Shown one piece after another: positions 1 to 6,723 of a stretch of 8,501 nucleotides of DNA. The DNA comes from an uncultured Actinomycetes bacterium (GTDB lineage Bacteria; Actinomycetota; Actinomycetes; Nanopelagicales; Nanopelagicaceae), in NCBI GenBank assembly GCA_937860175.1, contig CALMBJ010000208.1, positions 1 to 8,501 on the forward strand, read 5' to 3'. Within the stretch, counting starts at the first letter, position 1. Each line of letters opens with the position of its first letter. The notes beneath the pieces were generated by a model. It was not told where the DNA came from. It worked only from the letters and a program-made list of their open reading frames with translations, and searched no databases. The translations under genes were made by a program, and so were the position numbers.

Positions 1-724
1 ACAGTTCATCGCGCCATTGACGAGCAGCAACGGTGTTAGTAACCAAAATTAATGTTGTCGCTTTGGCATGTGCCATCGCAGCTGCGCCAACAATTGTTTT
101 TCCTGCGCCACACGGAAGAACTACAACACCTGAGCCACCATGCCAAAAACCTTCTGCGGCTAACTCTTGGTAGGGGCGAATCTTCCAATCCTTTTGTTGC
201 AGATTAATCTCATGAGCTTGTCCATCGACATAACCTGCAAAATCTTCAGCTGGCCAACCAAGGCGAAGCAGTGATTGTTTGATCTGTCCACGCTGGCTTG
301 GCAAAACAGTAATCGTTTCTGCATCGATTCGTGCTCCAAGCAATGGGGCAATCTTCTTTGCTCGAATAACCTCTTCAAGAACAGCGGTATCTGTTGTTAC
401 CAAGATCAAGCCATGGACCGGATCCATTTCAAGGCGCAACCGCCCGTAACGAGACATAGTCTCGGCGACATCGATAAGAATTGAATGTGGAACGGCGTAA
501 CGTGAGTACTTAATTAAGGTATCGATTACCTGCTCAGCATCGTGGCCAGCGGCACGCGCATTCCACAAACCAAGTGGAGTTAAACGATAGGTATGAATAT
601 GTTCGGGGGAGCGTTCTAATTCAGCAAAGGGAGCGATTGCTCTGCGACATTCAACTGACATTGGATGGTCGATATCGAGCAGAAGCGTCTTATCGCTCTG
701 AACAATTAGTGGACCATCACTCAT
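1..724 (-). CDS. xpb: XPB/Ssl2-type DNA repair helicase, N-terminal 241 residues (3' part lies outside the window)
   Basis: This superfamily 2 DNA helicase, resembling eukaryotic XPB/ERCC3, uses ATP to open or remodel DNA. The frame reads openly from ATG at 722-724 to the window edge, giving 241 codons plus one base. It starts MSDGPLIVQSDKTLL, a typical actinobacterial XPB opening. Residues about 14-165 form the N-terminal accessory module that precedes the motor in this family. A Q-motif-like RPYQ lies at 183-186, and the Walker A motif PCGAGKT at 204-210 has its ATP-contacting Lys at 209. The DEAH box, later motifs and second RecA lobe would lie beyond the edge; bacterial XPBs are usually about 550 residues. 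An AAAGGA ribosome site 8 bases before the ATG supports this start, which overlaps the upstream peptidase gene by 8 bases. It is the last gene seen of the minus-strand operon. Family assignment is firm; the repair role is inferred from homology. Confidence 0.95.
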   Translation of the reverse strand, partial: MSDGPLIVQSDKTLLLDIDHPMSVECRRAIAPFAELERSPEHIHTYRLTPLGLWNARAAGHDAEQVIDTLIKYSRYAVPHSILIDVAETMSRYGRLRLEMDPVHGLILVTTDTAVLEEVIRAKKIAPLLGARIDAETITVLPSQRGQIKQSLLRLGWPAEDFAGYVDGQAHEINLQQKDWKIRPYQELAAEGFWHGGSGVVVLPCGAGKTIVGAAAMAHAKATTLILVTNTVAARQWRDEL

Positions 725-1778
725 TAAGTAAATCCTTTATTAGCGCATGAAGAAGCTTGCTGCGATCTTCAAGGGTACTGATGTCCACCCATTCATGCGC
801 GGCGTGAGCGCCGGCTCCGACTGCGCCGAGACCATCTAGCACTTGTGCTCCGGCAGCAGCTGCGAAGTTTCCATCGCTTGCTCCGCCCACAGATGCATGA
901 CCGAGAGGTGGCATTCCGAGCTCCTTTGCAACCTTTTCTGCACGCTCATATAAAGCCATGGTTGAAGAGGTTTCCAAAGGTGGACGGTTGAAGCCACCAC
1001 TAACTTCATAGCGGGTGTTTGGATTAACAGGCTTTAAAGCTTTGATAGCAGCATCGACCCGTTGCAGATCTGCCATTGAAAATGAACGAATATCAATATC
1101 AAGAACAGCCAAGTCTGGCACTGTGTTTGTTGTATTTCCTGCATGCAAAGTTGTCGGTACAACTGTTGTGCCGTGCTCTGGATCTTCCATTGCAGCAATT
1201 GCTAAGACGGCGTGAGCGATCTCAGTTGTGGCATTAACACCCTTTTCAGGTTCAAGACCGGCATGAGATGCCTTGCCATGAATTTTGACCTGGTACATCG
1301 CAGTACCTTTTCGCCCAGTTTTCACCTTTCCATCAAGGGTTGCCTCTAAAACTAAAACAGCCTTTGCCTTTGAAGAAATTTCCTTGATGAACTCTTTGCT
1401 AGTTGCACTGCCAGTTTCTTCATCTGTTGTTGCGATGAGTGCAGCGCTTCCGGTGATTCCCTTCATCGCATACAAAGCTTGGATAAATCCAGCTTTCATA
1501 TCAAATACACCAGGACCACGAGCCGCTGTTCCTTCTACCTGCCACAGCGGTTGAAATGAACCCTTTGGCCAAACGGTATCTAGGTGAGCAAGTACAACTA
1601 CATCTGGCGTTGCAGAACCCCACCAAAAAACCGGGCGACCATTTACTTCACGGATATCTGCAGGTGTACCTAAAACACGAGTAGCGATTTCATTTGCGAG
1701 TGCGATCACATCGCGGCATGACTGAAGATCTTCAGTTGGAGACTCCAACTTCACCAATGCTTCTAGGTCTGCCAACAT
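717..1778 (-). CDS. M20 family zinc metallopeptidase, glutamate carboxypeptidase (CPG2)-like
   Basis: This is a cytoplasmic two-metal amidohydrolase of the M20 (M20/M25/M40) family, which typically removes an acyl or C-terminal amino acid from small peptides or conjugates. The active-site set looks complete in 353 residues. HLD (H65, D67) starts the first metal site, GPGVFDMKAG gives bridging D93, and TTDEETGS gives catalytic E120 and metal ligand E121. E145 and H328 (AAHEW) complete the ligands. The insert around 155-185 with GKASHAG is the dimerisation domain, and its wording is closest to CPG2-type enzymes. No signal peptide is visible. The start lies 9 bases after the helicase-associated gene with no convincing ribosome site, so translation probably depends on re-initiation. 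The stop overlaps the XPB start by 8 bases. The substrate cannot be read from sequence; ArgE- or DapE-like activity is possible but the motifs fit less well. Confidence 0.9.
   Translation of the reverse strand: MLADLEALVKLESPTEDLQSCRDVIALANEIATRVLGTPADIREVNGRPVFWWGSATPDVVVLAHLDTVWPKGSFQPLWQVEGTAARGPGVFDMKAGFIQALYAMKGITGSAALIATTDEETGSATSKEFIKEISSKAKAVLVLEATLDGKVKTGRKGTAMYQVKIHGKASHAGLEPEKGVNATTEIAHAVLAIAAMEDPEHGTTVVPTTLHAGNTTNTVPDLAVLDIDIRSFSMADLQRVDAAIKALKPVNPNTRYEVSGGFNRPPLETSSTMALYERAEKVAKELGMPPLGHASVGGASDGNFAAAAGAQVLDGLGAVGAGAHAAHEWVDISTLEDRSKLLHALIKDLLNE
733..738 (-). promoter_or_regulatory. Ribosome binding site of the XPB helicase gene
   Basis: AAAGGA on the minus strand lies 8 bases before the ATG at 722-724, inside the 3' end of the peptidase gene. 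It is one of the clearer Shine-Dalgarno matches in the window and fixes the helicase start. It also means the helicase can recruit ribosomes itself despite overlapping its upstream neighbour. Confidence 0.55.
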
Positions 1779-1787
1779 GGGATAAGT

Positions 1788-3983
1788 CTATAGCGGGGCT
1801 ACGCCTGTGATGCGGGGAATTCTGAAGGATTGGACCTCGCCCGTTGCATGATCCTTGGCGATTAAGGCTCCTGCGCTTATTCGGATGGGATCGATGATTC
1901 GATGCGTTACACCACCATTGTTATCTGCGTACCCGATCGACAGGGTTTTCTCTTCAGCGATAAATTGATTGAGAATCTCCATTGTTTCATTAGCTGTTGT
2001 TCGAGGCAGTTGACCTAACGCCTCGCTAGCTACTTGGCGCAGCTTTGATTGACGGTGTGTGGATTTTTCGCCGGTACGTAAAACTCTGATTGCTGCGCTA
2101 ATAACCTCTGGTGTGGGCGTTTCGATCTCGCCAATGATTCGTGGAGGTCTTGGCTTGGCAATCGCACGATTTGATTTCGGTCCTGTCAAAATCATTCCAT
2201 TTGCAGATTCTCCTGCAGGTAAGTAACCGGCTTCACGCAAAACCCGCATCGCATCAGTTGCATCCATATCGCAAATAACAACCTCGGGTGCAATTCTACG
2301 TAGTGAAAGAAGTTCAAGCTTTTTGTCATTCATGATTTGCGAGATCAAAGCGGTATCTTCACAGCGAATAAAGGAAGAGGTATTGCCAACACGCAGCTTG
2401 CCATGTTTCTTTGCAACATCTGCGATCAAATACTCCAATGGTTGTGGCATTGGCGTCTTAGATGTTTTTGTTAAAAAGGTTTTGATTTCATCACCAGTCT
2501 TGCCATGGTCGAGCGCACGACGAATAGTTGCCTCTGTAAATCGATAGACAGTTGCACCGCCACGACTTTCGATTTCAGCCATCATCGCAAGTGCTTGCGA
2601 AATCTCATGTTCCAGAGGCCCCGGAGCAATTGCCGTGTTATCACTCTGAATCAAAATGTGATCAACGGTTTTTGGAAGATCTTCATTGATTGAACTCAGA
2701 TCATCTCCATTAAGAAACTCGAGACCAAACTTTGAGATTGCACCTTGCCCAGTTATTCCAAGCCATTCAGCCTCTCGCAGCGTCCATTCGGCTAACTCCT
2801 CTTGCAGAGATGAGTTTCGACGAACCGGCGCGCGCCACAAGAGCAGCTCTTTGAAGCTACTCCAATCAGGTGCCACTCCCGGATTTTCACGCAAGAGTTC
2901 AAGGGTTAAAGCACGCACGCGGGCTGCGTTAACTCGGTCAAGCTCTGGACCAAGTGCGGCAACATTCTTGGCCTCAGCACGCCCAACTAATCCGCTTACT
3001 CTGGATGTAATCAACCACTGCGAAGCAAGCATCTGCCATCTATCTGCAGGACTTTGCATTAACCAGATATCAAACTTGTTGCTTGGCAAGATTCTTTCAT
3101 CTGCATCGATGCTTACAAGCGAGGCGAGGTAGGCAAGTTCTGCAATGAATGCGGTGCATGATTCATCTACACCTAAATGTGTAGCAATCACCTTTAGATC
3201 TCGTACACCTAAACCACCCGCTCGCAATGCATCTGCTGGTTCATCAGCCCAGAAATTCAGTAACTCCTCAACCCAGCGAAGAACAGTTGAAACATTTGCG
3301 ATCGCAGCAAGATTTATCTGACGCTCATCACGTTTGCTTCCAGACAACTTTGGTTCTGAAACAAATCGTTCCTTATGAATCTTTCCACCGCGCAGGTGAA
3401 TTGCAACCTCGCGTGCCAAAATCACTGTTCGTTGATCAAGTGGGACTAAGAACTTCTTTTCTAGGAGCCATGCAACACCTGGCCCTGGATTCTTTATGTC
3501 ACCAACACTTCCGCGGGGTGGTCCCCACATAAGTCGCTCTAAAACCTTTTTCGCATCTGCAGGTGCTTCATCTAGTTCAGATAACTTCAACTTTGCCATT
3601 GAGGCAGGTCCTAAACCTGCTGGCTCTACTCCAATTACTTCGCGCAGTTGTGTGGGAAGCCGCATTCCATCATCTGATGGATAGATCAAACCAATCATTA
3701 TTAAGTGCGCCAAAGCTGCTTTAGCCTCTTTTTCGGTAAGAGCTACAACCTGTTTCTCTGTGAATGGCTCATTTACTGAAGCAGCAGCCTCTAGCACTTG
3801 GTACTGCCACTGATTGAGCGAATCGATTGCTCGCGCAAGGCTTGGAGCAGAACATGCGCGCACCGCAAGAGATGCGATGTCAGAGGGAACTGGAGTTATG
3901 AGATCAGGACGCGCGATGAATAGATTTAAGAAGGCAGCATCATCAACACTACGTAGGTAGTCGGAGAAGGAGCGCATTTCCAT
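1788..3983 (-). CDS. Helicase-associated protein (XPB/Ssl2-like accessory domain, Rv0862c type) with WYL-like C-terminus
   Basis: This 731-residue protein is of the actinobacterial type usually annotated 'helicase-associated domain-containing protein'. It has no Walker A or DEAH motif, so it is not itself a helicase. The N-terminal 1-125 is helical with a winged-helix feel and carries RPDLITPVPSD (25-35). Residues about 190-200 read AREVAIHLRGG, a family signature as I recall it. Residues about 441-592 are an XPB/Ssl2-like module alignable by eye with the N-terminal part of the neighbouring XPB. Residues 680-731 (SIGYADNNG, then R-I-I-D-P and TGEVQSFRIPRI) resemble a WYL domain, which in other bacterial proteins senses nucleic acid or nucleotide ligands. 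From memory, M. tuberculosis also has this protein (Rv0862c) beside XPB (Rv0861c), so a shared role in DNA repair is likely but unproven. M3 is a possible alternative start; the ribosome site is weak for both. It follows the HAD gene by 40 bases. Confidence 0.88.
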   Translation of the reverse strand: MEMRSFSDYLRSVDDAAFLNLFIARPDLITPVPSDIASLAVRACSAPSLARAIDSLNQWQYQVLEAAASVNEPFTEKQVVALTEKEAKAALAHLIMIGLIYPSDDGMRLPTQLREVIGVEPAGLGPASMAKLKLSELDEAPADAKKVLERLMWGPPRGSVGDIKNPGPGVAWLLEKKFLVPLDQRTVILAREVAIHLRGGKIHKERFVSEPKLSGSKRDERQINLAAIANVSTVLRWVEELLNFWADEPADALRAGGLGVRDLKVIATHLGVDESCTAFIAELAYLASLVSIDADERILPSNKFDIWLMQSPADRWQMLASQWLITSRVSGLVGRAEAKNVAALGPELDRVNAARVRALTLELLRENPGVAPDWSSFKELLLWRAPVRRNSSLQEELAEWTLREAEWLGITGQGAISKFGLEFLNGDDLSSINEDLPKTVDHILIQSDNTAIAPGPLEHEISQALAMMAEIESRGGATVYRFTEATIRRALDHGKTGDEIKTFLTKTSKTPMPQPLEYLIADVAKKHGKLRVGNTSSFIRCEDTALISQIMNDKKLELLSLRRIAPEVVICDMDATDAMRVLREAGYLPAGESANGMILTGPKSNRAIAKPRPPRIIGEIETPTPEVISAAIRVLRTGEKSTHRQSKLRQVASEALGQLPRTTANETMEILNQFIAEEKTLSIGYADNNGGVTHRIIDPIRISAGALIAKDHATGEVQSFRIPRITGVAPL

Positions 3984-4023
3984 AACTTGCCTACATTACT
4001 GGCATATCGGATCTTCTTGTTAA

Positions 4024-4791
4024 TCAGCCTCTTCGTTTACGCGGGGTAAGCCAGGTTCCAAGGGCTGCCAGACGAACAACTATTGGTGAGATCGCCTTAC
4101 CTATGAAACGAGCCCTACGGAAATCATGAATCGGCCAACCTTCGGCCATCGCACGTAAAGTTAAAAGCGCATCGGGGTTGATTGCCGATGGATGACCAAC
4201 ACATTGCAAGAGTGGCAAATCGTTATTGCTATCTGAAAATGCAAAGCACTCCTGTAAGTCAAAACCTTTTTCCTGTGCAAGTGCGGATACGGCAACCGCT
4301 TTTTCTTTTCCGTGTAACAAAGCTCCAACCATTCCGCCCGTATACGTGCCGTTTTTAATCTCAGCCTTACTGCCAAGTGCGCCAGTCAAACCCAATCGCT
4401 TTGCAATTAAGACAGCCATATCTTCTGGAGCAGCTGTTACTAAGTAAACTTCTATGCCATCGGCTACTAAAGATTGTGCGATATCAATTGTTCCCTGCCA
4501 CATTGCGGGAGATACAAACTCATCATAAATTTCCTGAGCAATCGCTTCGATATCTTTGACGTTGTGGCCACCAATGAAATCCGTTGCTGCATTTTGGAAT
4601 CTCTGGATCTCTTCGGTGTTTTCCTTACCCGTTAAGCGAAATCTCAGGTTGGCCAATACAAATCGAGAAACATCCTTCTTGGTGAAGTAACCACGCTGGT
4701 ACATACCTCGGCCCAAGAAGTAAATAACCGAACCTCGGATAAGCGTGTTATCGACATCAAAGAAGGCAGCCCGTTTGCTTGTGAGTGCCAT
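4024..4791 (-). CDS. HAD-IB family phosphatase (SerB-like)
   Basis: This haloacid dehalogenase-type phosphatase belongs to the SerB-related IB subclass and hydrolyses a phosphomonoester through a phospho-aspartate intermediate. Motif I FFDVDNTLIRGS has nucleophile D12 and acid/base D14. The helical cap fills about 20-100. Motif II is T119 in VTAAPEDM, motif III is K162 or K164 in GKEKA, and motif IV is FSDSNNDLP with D187 and D191 for Mg2+. At 255 residues it has the usual length. The tail from about 229 is hydrophobic and ends in basic RKRRG, so it may touch the membrane. Phosphoserine is one possible substrate, but HAD-IB proteins that are not true SerB are common, so I give no symbol. It is the first gene of the minus-strand block. 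Its start has AAGG 7 bases upstream and is divergent from the histidine phosphatase. From memory, mycobacterial SerB1 (Rv0505c) is the closest kind of protein. Confidence 0.9.
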   Translation of the reverse strand: MALTSKRAAFFDVDNTLIRGSVIYFLGRGMYQRGYFTKKDVSRFVLANLRFRLTGKENTEEIQRFQNAATDFIGGHNVKDIEAIAQEIYDEFVSPAMWQGTIDIAQSLVADGIEVYLVTAAPEDMAVLIAKRLGLTGALGSKAEIKNGTYTGGMVGALLHGKEKAVAVSALAQEKGFDLQECFAFSDSNNDLPLLQCVGHPSAINPDALLTLRAMAEGWPIHDFRRARFIGKAISPIVVRLAALGTWLTPRKRRG

Positions 4792-4798
4792 GTCACTA

Positions 4799-4802
4799 CC
4801 TT
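4799..4802 (-). promoter_or_regulatory. Ribosome binding site of the HAD-IB phosphatase gene
   Basis: AAGG on the minus strand lies 7 bases before the ATG at 4789-4791. The match is short but well spaced. It fits a transcript starting near 4810 from the -10 box at 4817-4822, which would leave a leader of about 19 bases. Confidence 0.45.
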
Positions 4803-4816
4803 AGCGAGAGAAGAGC

Positions 4817-4822
4817 ATTAGA
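4817..4822 (-). promoter_or_regulatory. Putative -10 box for the minus-strand operon (HAD-IB phosphatase to XPB)
   Basis: TCTAAT on the minus strand matches TATAAT at five of six positions. Transcription would start near 4810 and leave room for the AAGG ribosome site. No good -35 element is visible at the standard distance, which is common in Actinobacteria. The box lies 7 bases from the plus-strand -10 candidate, so the two promoters would compete for the same space. This is a pattern match only. Confidence 0.35.
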
Positions 4823-4829
4823 GACGCTT

Positions 4830-4835
4830 TATGCT
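4830..4835 (+). promoter_or_regulatory. Putative -10 box giving a leaderless histidine phosphatase / cytochrome c maturation transcript
   Basis: TATGCT matches TATAAT at four of six positions. Its end is 6 bases from the ATG at 4842, so the natural transcription start falls on or next to that ATG. No Shine-Dalgarno sequence precedes the ATG, which agrees with leaderless translation, frequent in Actinobacteria. No -35 match is visible. The position supports the 4842 start over the longer frame from 4785. Confidence 0.35.
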
Positions 4836-4841
4836 TTACCA

Positions 4842-5465
4842 ATGAGTTCAACGGTGCATGTAGTTCGCCATGGAGAAGTCCACAATCCCGAGAAGATTTT
4901 GTATGGACGCCAGCCTGGTTGGAGACTATCTGAGCGTGGGCAAGAGATGGCAACAACAATTGGCGATTGGTCCAAGAGTTTAGATCTCGGAGCACTTCAT
5001 GTCTCACCCCTACAGCGAGCTCAAGAAACCGCTGCACCTATTGCAGCCGCACACAAGATTGCAATTACAACTGATGACCGATTGATCGAAGCTGCAAACA
5101 TTTTTGAAGGAAAACCCTTTGGTGTTGGCGATGGAGTTTTGCGTCATCCGGCTGCTTGGAAACATTTGTGGAATCCATGGAAGCCGTCATGGGGCGAGCC
5201 ATACGAGGAGCAGATCAACCGCATGCTTGCAGCGATCTTTGCAGCACGCGAAGCAGCCAAAGGTAAGGATGCGATTTGTGTATCTCATCAATTACCGATT
5301 TGGATTTTAAGAAGTGCAATTGAAAACCGTCGTCTTCTGCATGATCCACGCAAACGCGAATGTTCTTTAGCATCGGTAACAAGCGTTCACTTTGATGATG
5401 AAGGAATGATTTCAGGACTCACATACTCCGAACCTGCTCGTCACTTGCTGCCAGAGAAGAAGTAA
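4842..5465 (+). CDS. Histidine phosphatase family protein (Rv0525-like), linked to cytochrome c maturation genes
   Basis: This branch-2-free, phosphoglycerate-mutase-like histidine phosphatase has 207 residues and forms a phosphohistidine intermediate. VVRHGEVHNP holds catalytic R9 and H10. SPLQRAQET supplies R59, E83 or E89 lies in the acid loop, and CVSHQLP gives the second histidine H149. YGRQPGWRLSERG (21-33) is typical of broad-specificity members. No signal peptide or membrane segment is visible, so it is cytoplasmic. I chose ATG 4842 because RHG should lie close to the N-terminus and the -10 box sits just upstream. Starting at 4785 would add 19 unconserved-looking residues and run through the promoter and into the HAD start. 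The stop overlaps the next ATG by one base (TAATG). The same neighbour order is known in mycobacteria, but the substrate and the reason for the linkage are unknown to me. Confidence 0.9.
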   Translation: MSSTVHVVRHGEVHNPEKILYGRQPGWRLSERGQEMATTIGDWSKSLDLGALHVSPLQRAQETAAPIAAAHKIAITTDDRLIEAANIFEGKPFGVGDGVLRHPAAWKHLWNPWKPSWGEPYEEQINRMLAAIFAAREAAKGKDAICVSHQLPIWILRSAIENRRLLHDPRKRECSLASVTSVHFDDEGMISGLTYSEPARHLLPEKK

Positions 5466-6001
5466 TGAAAAAACTCCTCGCCTTTATTGTGCTTGCACTT
5501 GCATTAACCGCGTGCGGCGGCGGGGGAAGCACTACCTCTGAAGAGAGTTTTGTATCAGGCGATGGATCAACAACCTACATCAAGGCCTCAGATCGAAAGA
5601 TTGCACCTGCAATAACTGGAATGACTTTGAAGGGTGTCAATTACACCTACGAGAAGGACAGGGTTGCAGTCGTTAATGTTTGGGCATCGTGGTGTTCACC
5701 TTGCCGCGCAGAAGCTCCAACGCTAGTTGCGTTGGCTAGTCAGTACCCCGAAGTTGCATTTATCGGAATTTTGACTCGAGATAACCCAGCAAACGCTGAA
5801 GCATTTGAACGCAGATTTAAAATTCCATACCCAACCCTCATTGATGACTCAATTCTTTTAGGTTTTAAGGGCTCTTTACCCGCCAATGCGATACCTACCA
5901 CGGTGATTTTGGATAAAACTGGGCGTGTGGCTGCTCGTATTTCTGGCGTAGTCACCGTCGCTTCACTTACAGAATTGATTGAAAAGGTATCTGCAGAATG
6001 A
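5465..6001 (+). CDS. TlpA/ResA-like thiol-disulfide oxidoreductase lipoprotein (CcsX role)
   Basis: This membrane-anchored thioredoxin-fold protein faces outside the cytoplasmic membrane. It should reduce the CXXCH cysteines of apocytochrome c so that haem can be attached. MKKLLAFIVLALALTAC is a lipoprotein signal with lipobox LTAC, and C17 is the lipidated residue. A Gly/Ser/Thr-rich linker (18-40) follows. The fold spans about 45-178, with active site WCSPC (C77, C80) in VNVWASWCSPC and the cis-proline at P144 (NAIPTT). Its length of 178 is normal for the family. It starts inside the TAATG shared with the phosphatase stop and ends in an ATGA overlap with ccdA, its expected electron donor. 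Its place directly before ccdA, resB and ccsB makes the cytochrome c role the best reading over a general oxidoreductase. Confidence 0.93.
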   Translation: MKKLLAFIVLALALTACGGGGSTTSEESFVSGDGSTTYIKASDRKIAPAITGMTLKGVNYTYEKDRVAVVNVWASWCSPCRAEAPTLVALASQYPEVAFIGILTRDNPANAEAFERRFKIPYPTLIDDSILLGFKGSLPANAIPTTVILDKTGRVAARISGVVTVASLTELIEKVSAE

Positions 6002-6723
6002 GAGATTTCTTTGTTGATCAGATTTTTTCAGGGTTTGTACTCACCGCCTTTCCCTTTGCATTTATCGCAGGTGTGATTTCATTTCTTTCACCGTGTGTAT
6101 TACCTCTTGTTCCTGGGTACCTATCCTTTGCTGCAGGGTTCTCGGCAAGCCGCGGAAAAGTTCTTCTCGGATCGATCTTGTTTGTTTTGGGATTCAGCTT
6201 GGTATTCATTTCATACGGAGCGGTATTTGGTGGTTTAGGAAATCAGCTTTCAGCAAATGAAGAGCTGATCAGCCGAATTCTTGGAATACTTACAATATTT
6301 TTAGGTTTTGTCTTCTATGGACGCTTTCCATTTTCTCCAACAATTCGTCCAAAGATGCGCACCACTGGTGGCTTACTTGGTGCACCAATGCTTGGAATAC
6401 TTTTCGGTATTGGTTGGACTCCATGCATTGGTCCGGCACTTGCAGCTGTACAAACTTTGGCTTTCCAAGAGTCAAGCGCTGTGCGAGGCGCGATTCTTTC
6501 ACTTGGTTACTGCTTAGGTTTAGGTTTGCCATTCATCCTTTCCGGATTATCAATGGATAAATCGGCAAAGCTTCGCTCACTTATCTATCGTCGTGGAGAT
6601 TTGATCTCCAAAATTGGTGGAGTCTTCCTGATCACCCTTGGTCTACTGCAGGTTCTTGGCTTCTGGAGTCAGATCATGAACTCAATGCGATCACTTATCT
6701 CTGACTTTATTCCGGTGATCTAA
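5998..6723 (+). CDS. ccdA: Cytochrome c biogenesis protein CcdA (DsbD-like transmembrane electron carrier)
   Basis: CcdA passes electrons from cytoplasmic thioredoxin across the membrane to the extracellular lipoprotein thioredoxin. The 241 residues show six hydrophobic spans at about 14-37, 55-80, 91-108, 128-152, 166-186 and 205-224. The paired redox cysteines are C33 in SFLSPCVLPLVPGY and C143 in GIGWTPCIGPALAA, both in the classic proline-rich contexts. A third cysteine, C172, sits in span five. Translation starts in an ATGA overlap with the lipoprotein gene, with AAGG 10 bases upstream. It ends in a TAATG overlap with resB. The length is usual for CcdA and the motif match is strong. Confidence 0.95.
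   Translation: MRDFFVDQIFSGFVLTAFPFAFIAGVISFLSPCVLPLVPGYLSFAAGFSASRGKVLLGSILFVLGFSLVFISYGAVFGGLGNQLSANEELISRILGILTIFLGFVFYGRFPFSPTIRPKMRTTGGLLGAPMLGILFGIGWTPCIGPALAAVQTLAFQESSAVRGAILSLGYCLGLGLPFILSGLSMDKSAKLRSLIYRRGDLISKIGGVFLITLGLLQVLGFWSQIMNSMRSLISDFIPVI

Noticed and set aside
2686..3132. A 148-codon open frame on the plus strand, opposite the helicase-associated gene
   Set aside because: It is antisense to a well-supported coding region, its protein is rich in Ser and Arg without any motif, and no ribosome site precedes it. The same holds for shorter frames at 3227-3532, 2323-2547 and 1285-1554.
3984..4023. Possible internal promoter before the helicase-associated gene (minus-strand TTAACA at 4018-4023 and TAATGT at 3994-3999)
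   Set aside because: The spacing is 19 bases and the -10 box matches poorly at three of six positions. The gap is short enough for read-through from the HAD gene, so I do not call it.
4785..4841. Upstream extension of the histidine phosphatase to an ATG at 4785
   Set aside because: It would add 19 residues before a family whose RHG motif lies near the N-terminus, overlap the HAD start and cover the only space available for both promoters.
5513..5526. G-rich run after the lipobox codon of the TlpA-like gene, considered as a phase-variable tract
   Set aside because: It is interrupted (GGCGGCGGGGG) and encodes the usual glycine linker after a lipidated cysteine, so slippage control is not supported.
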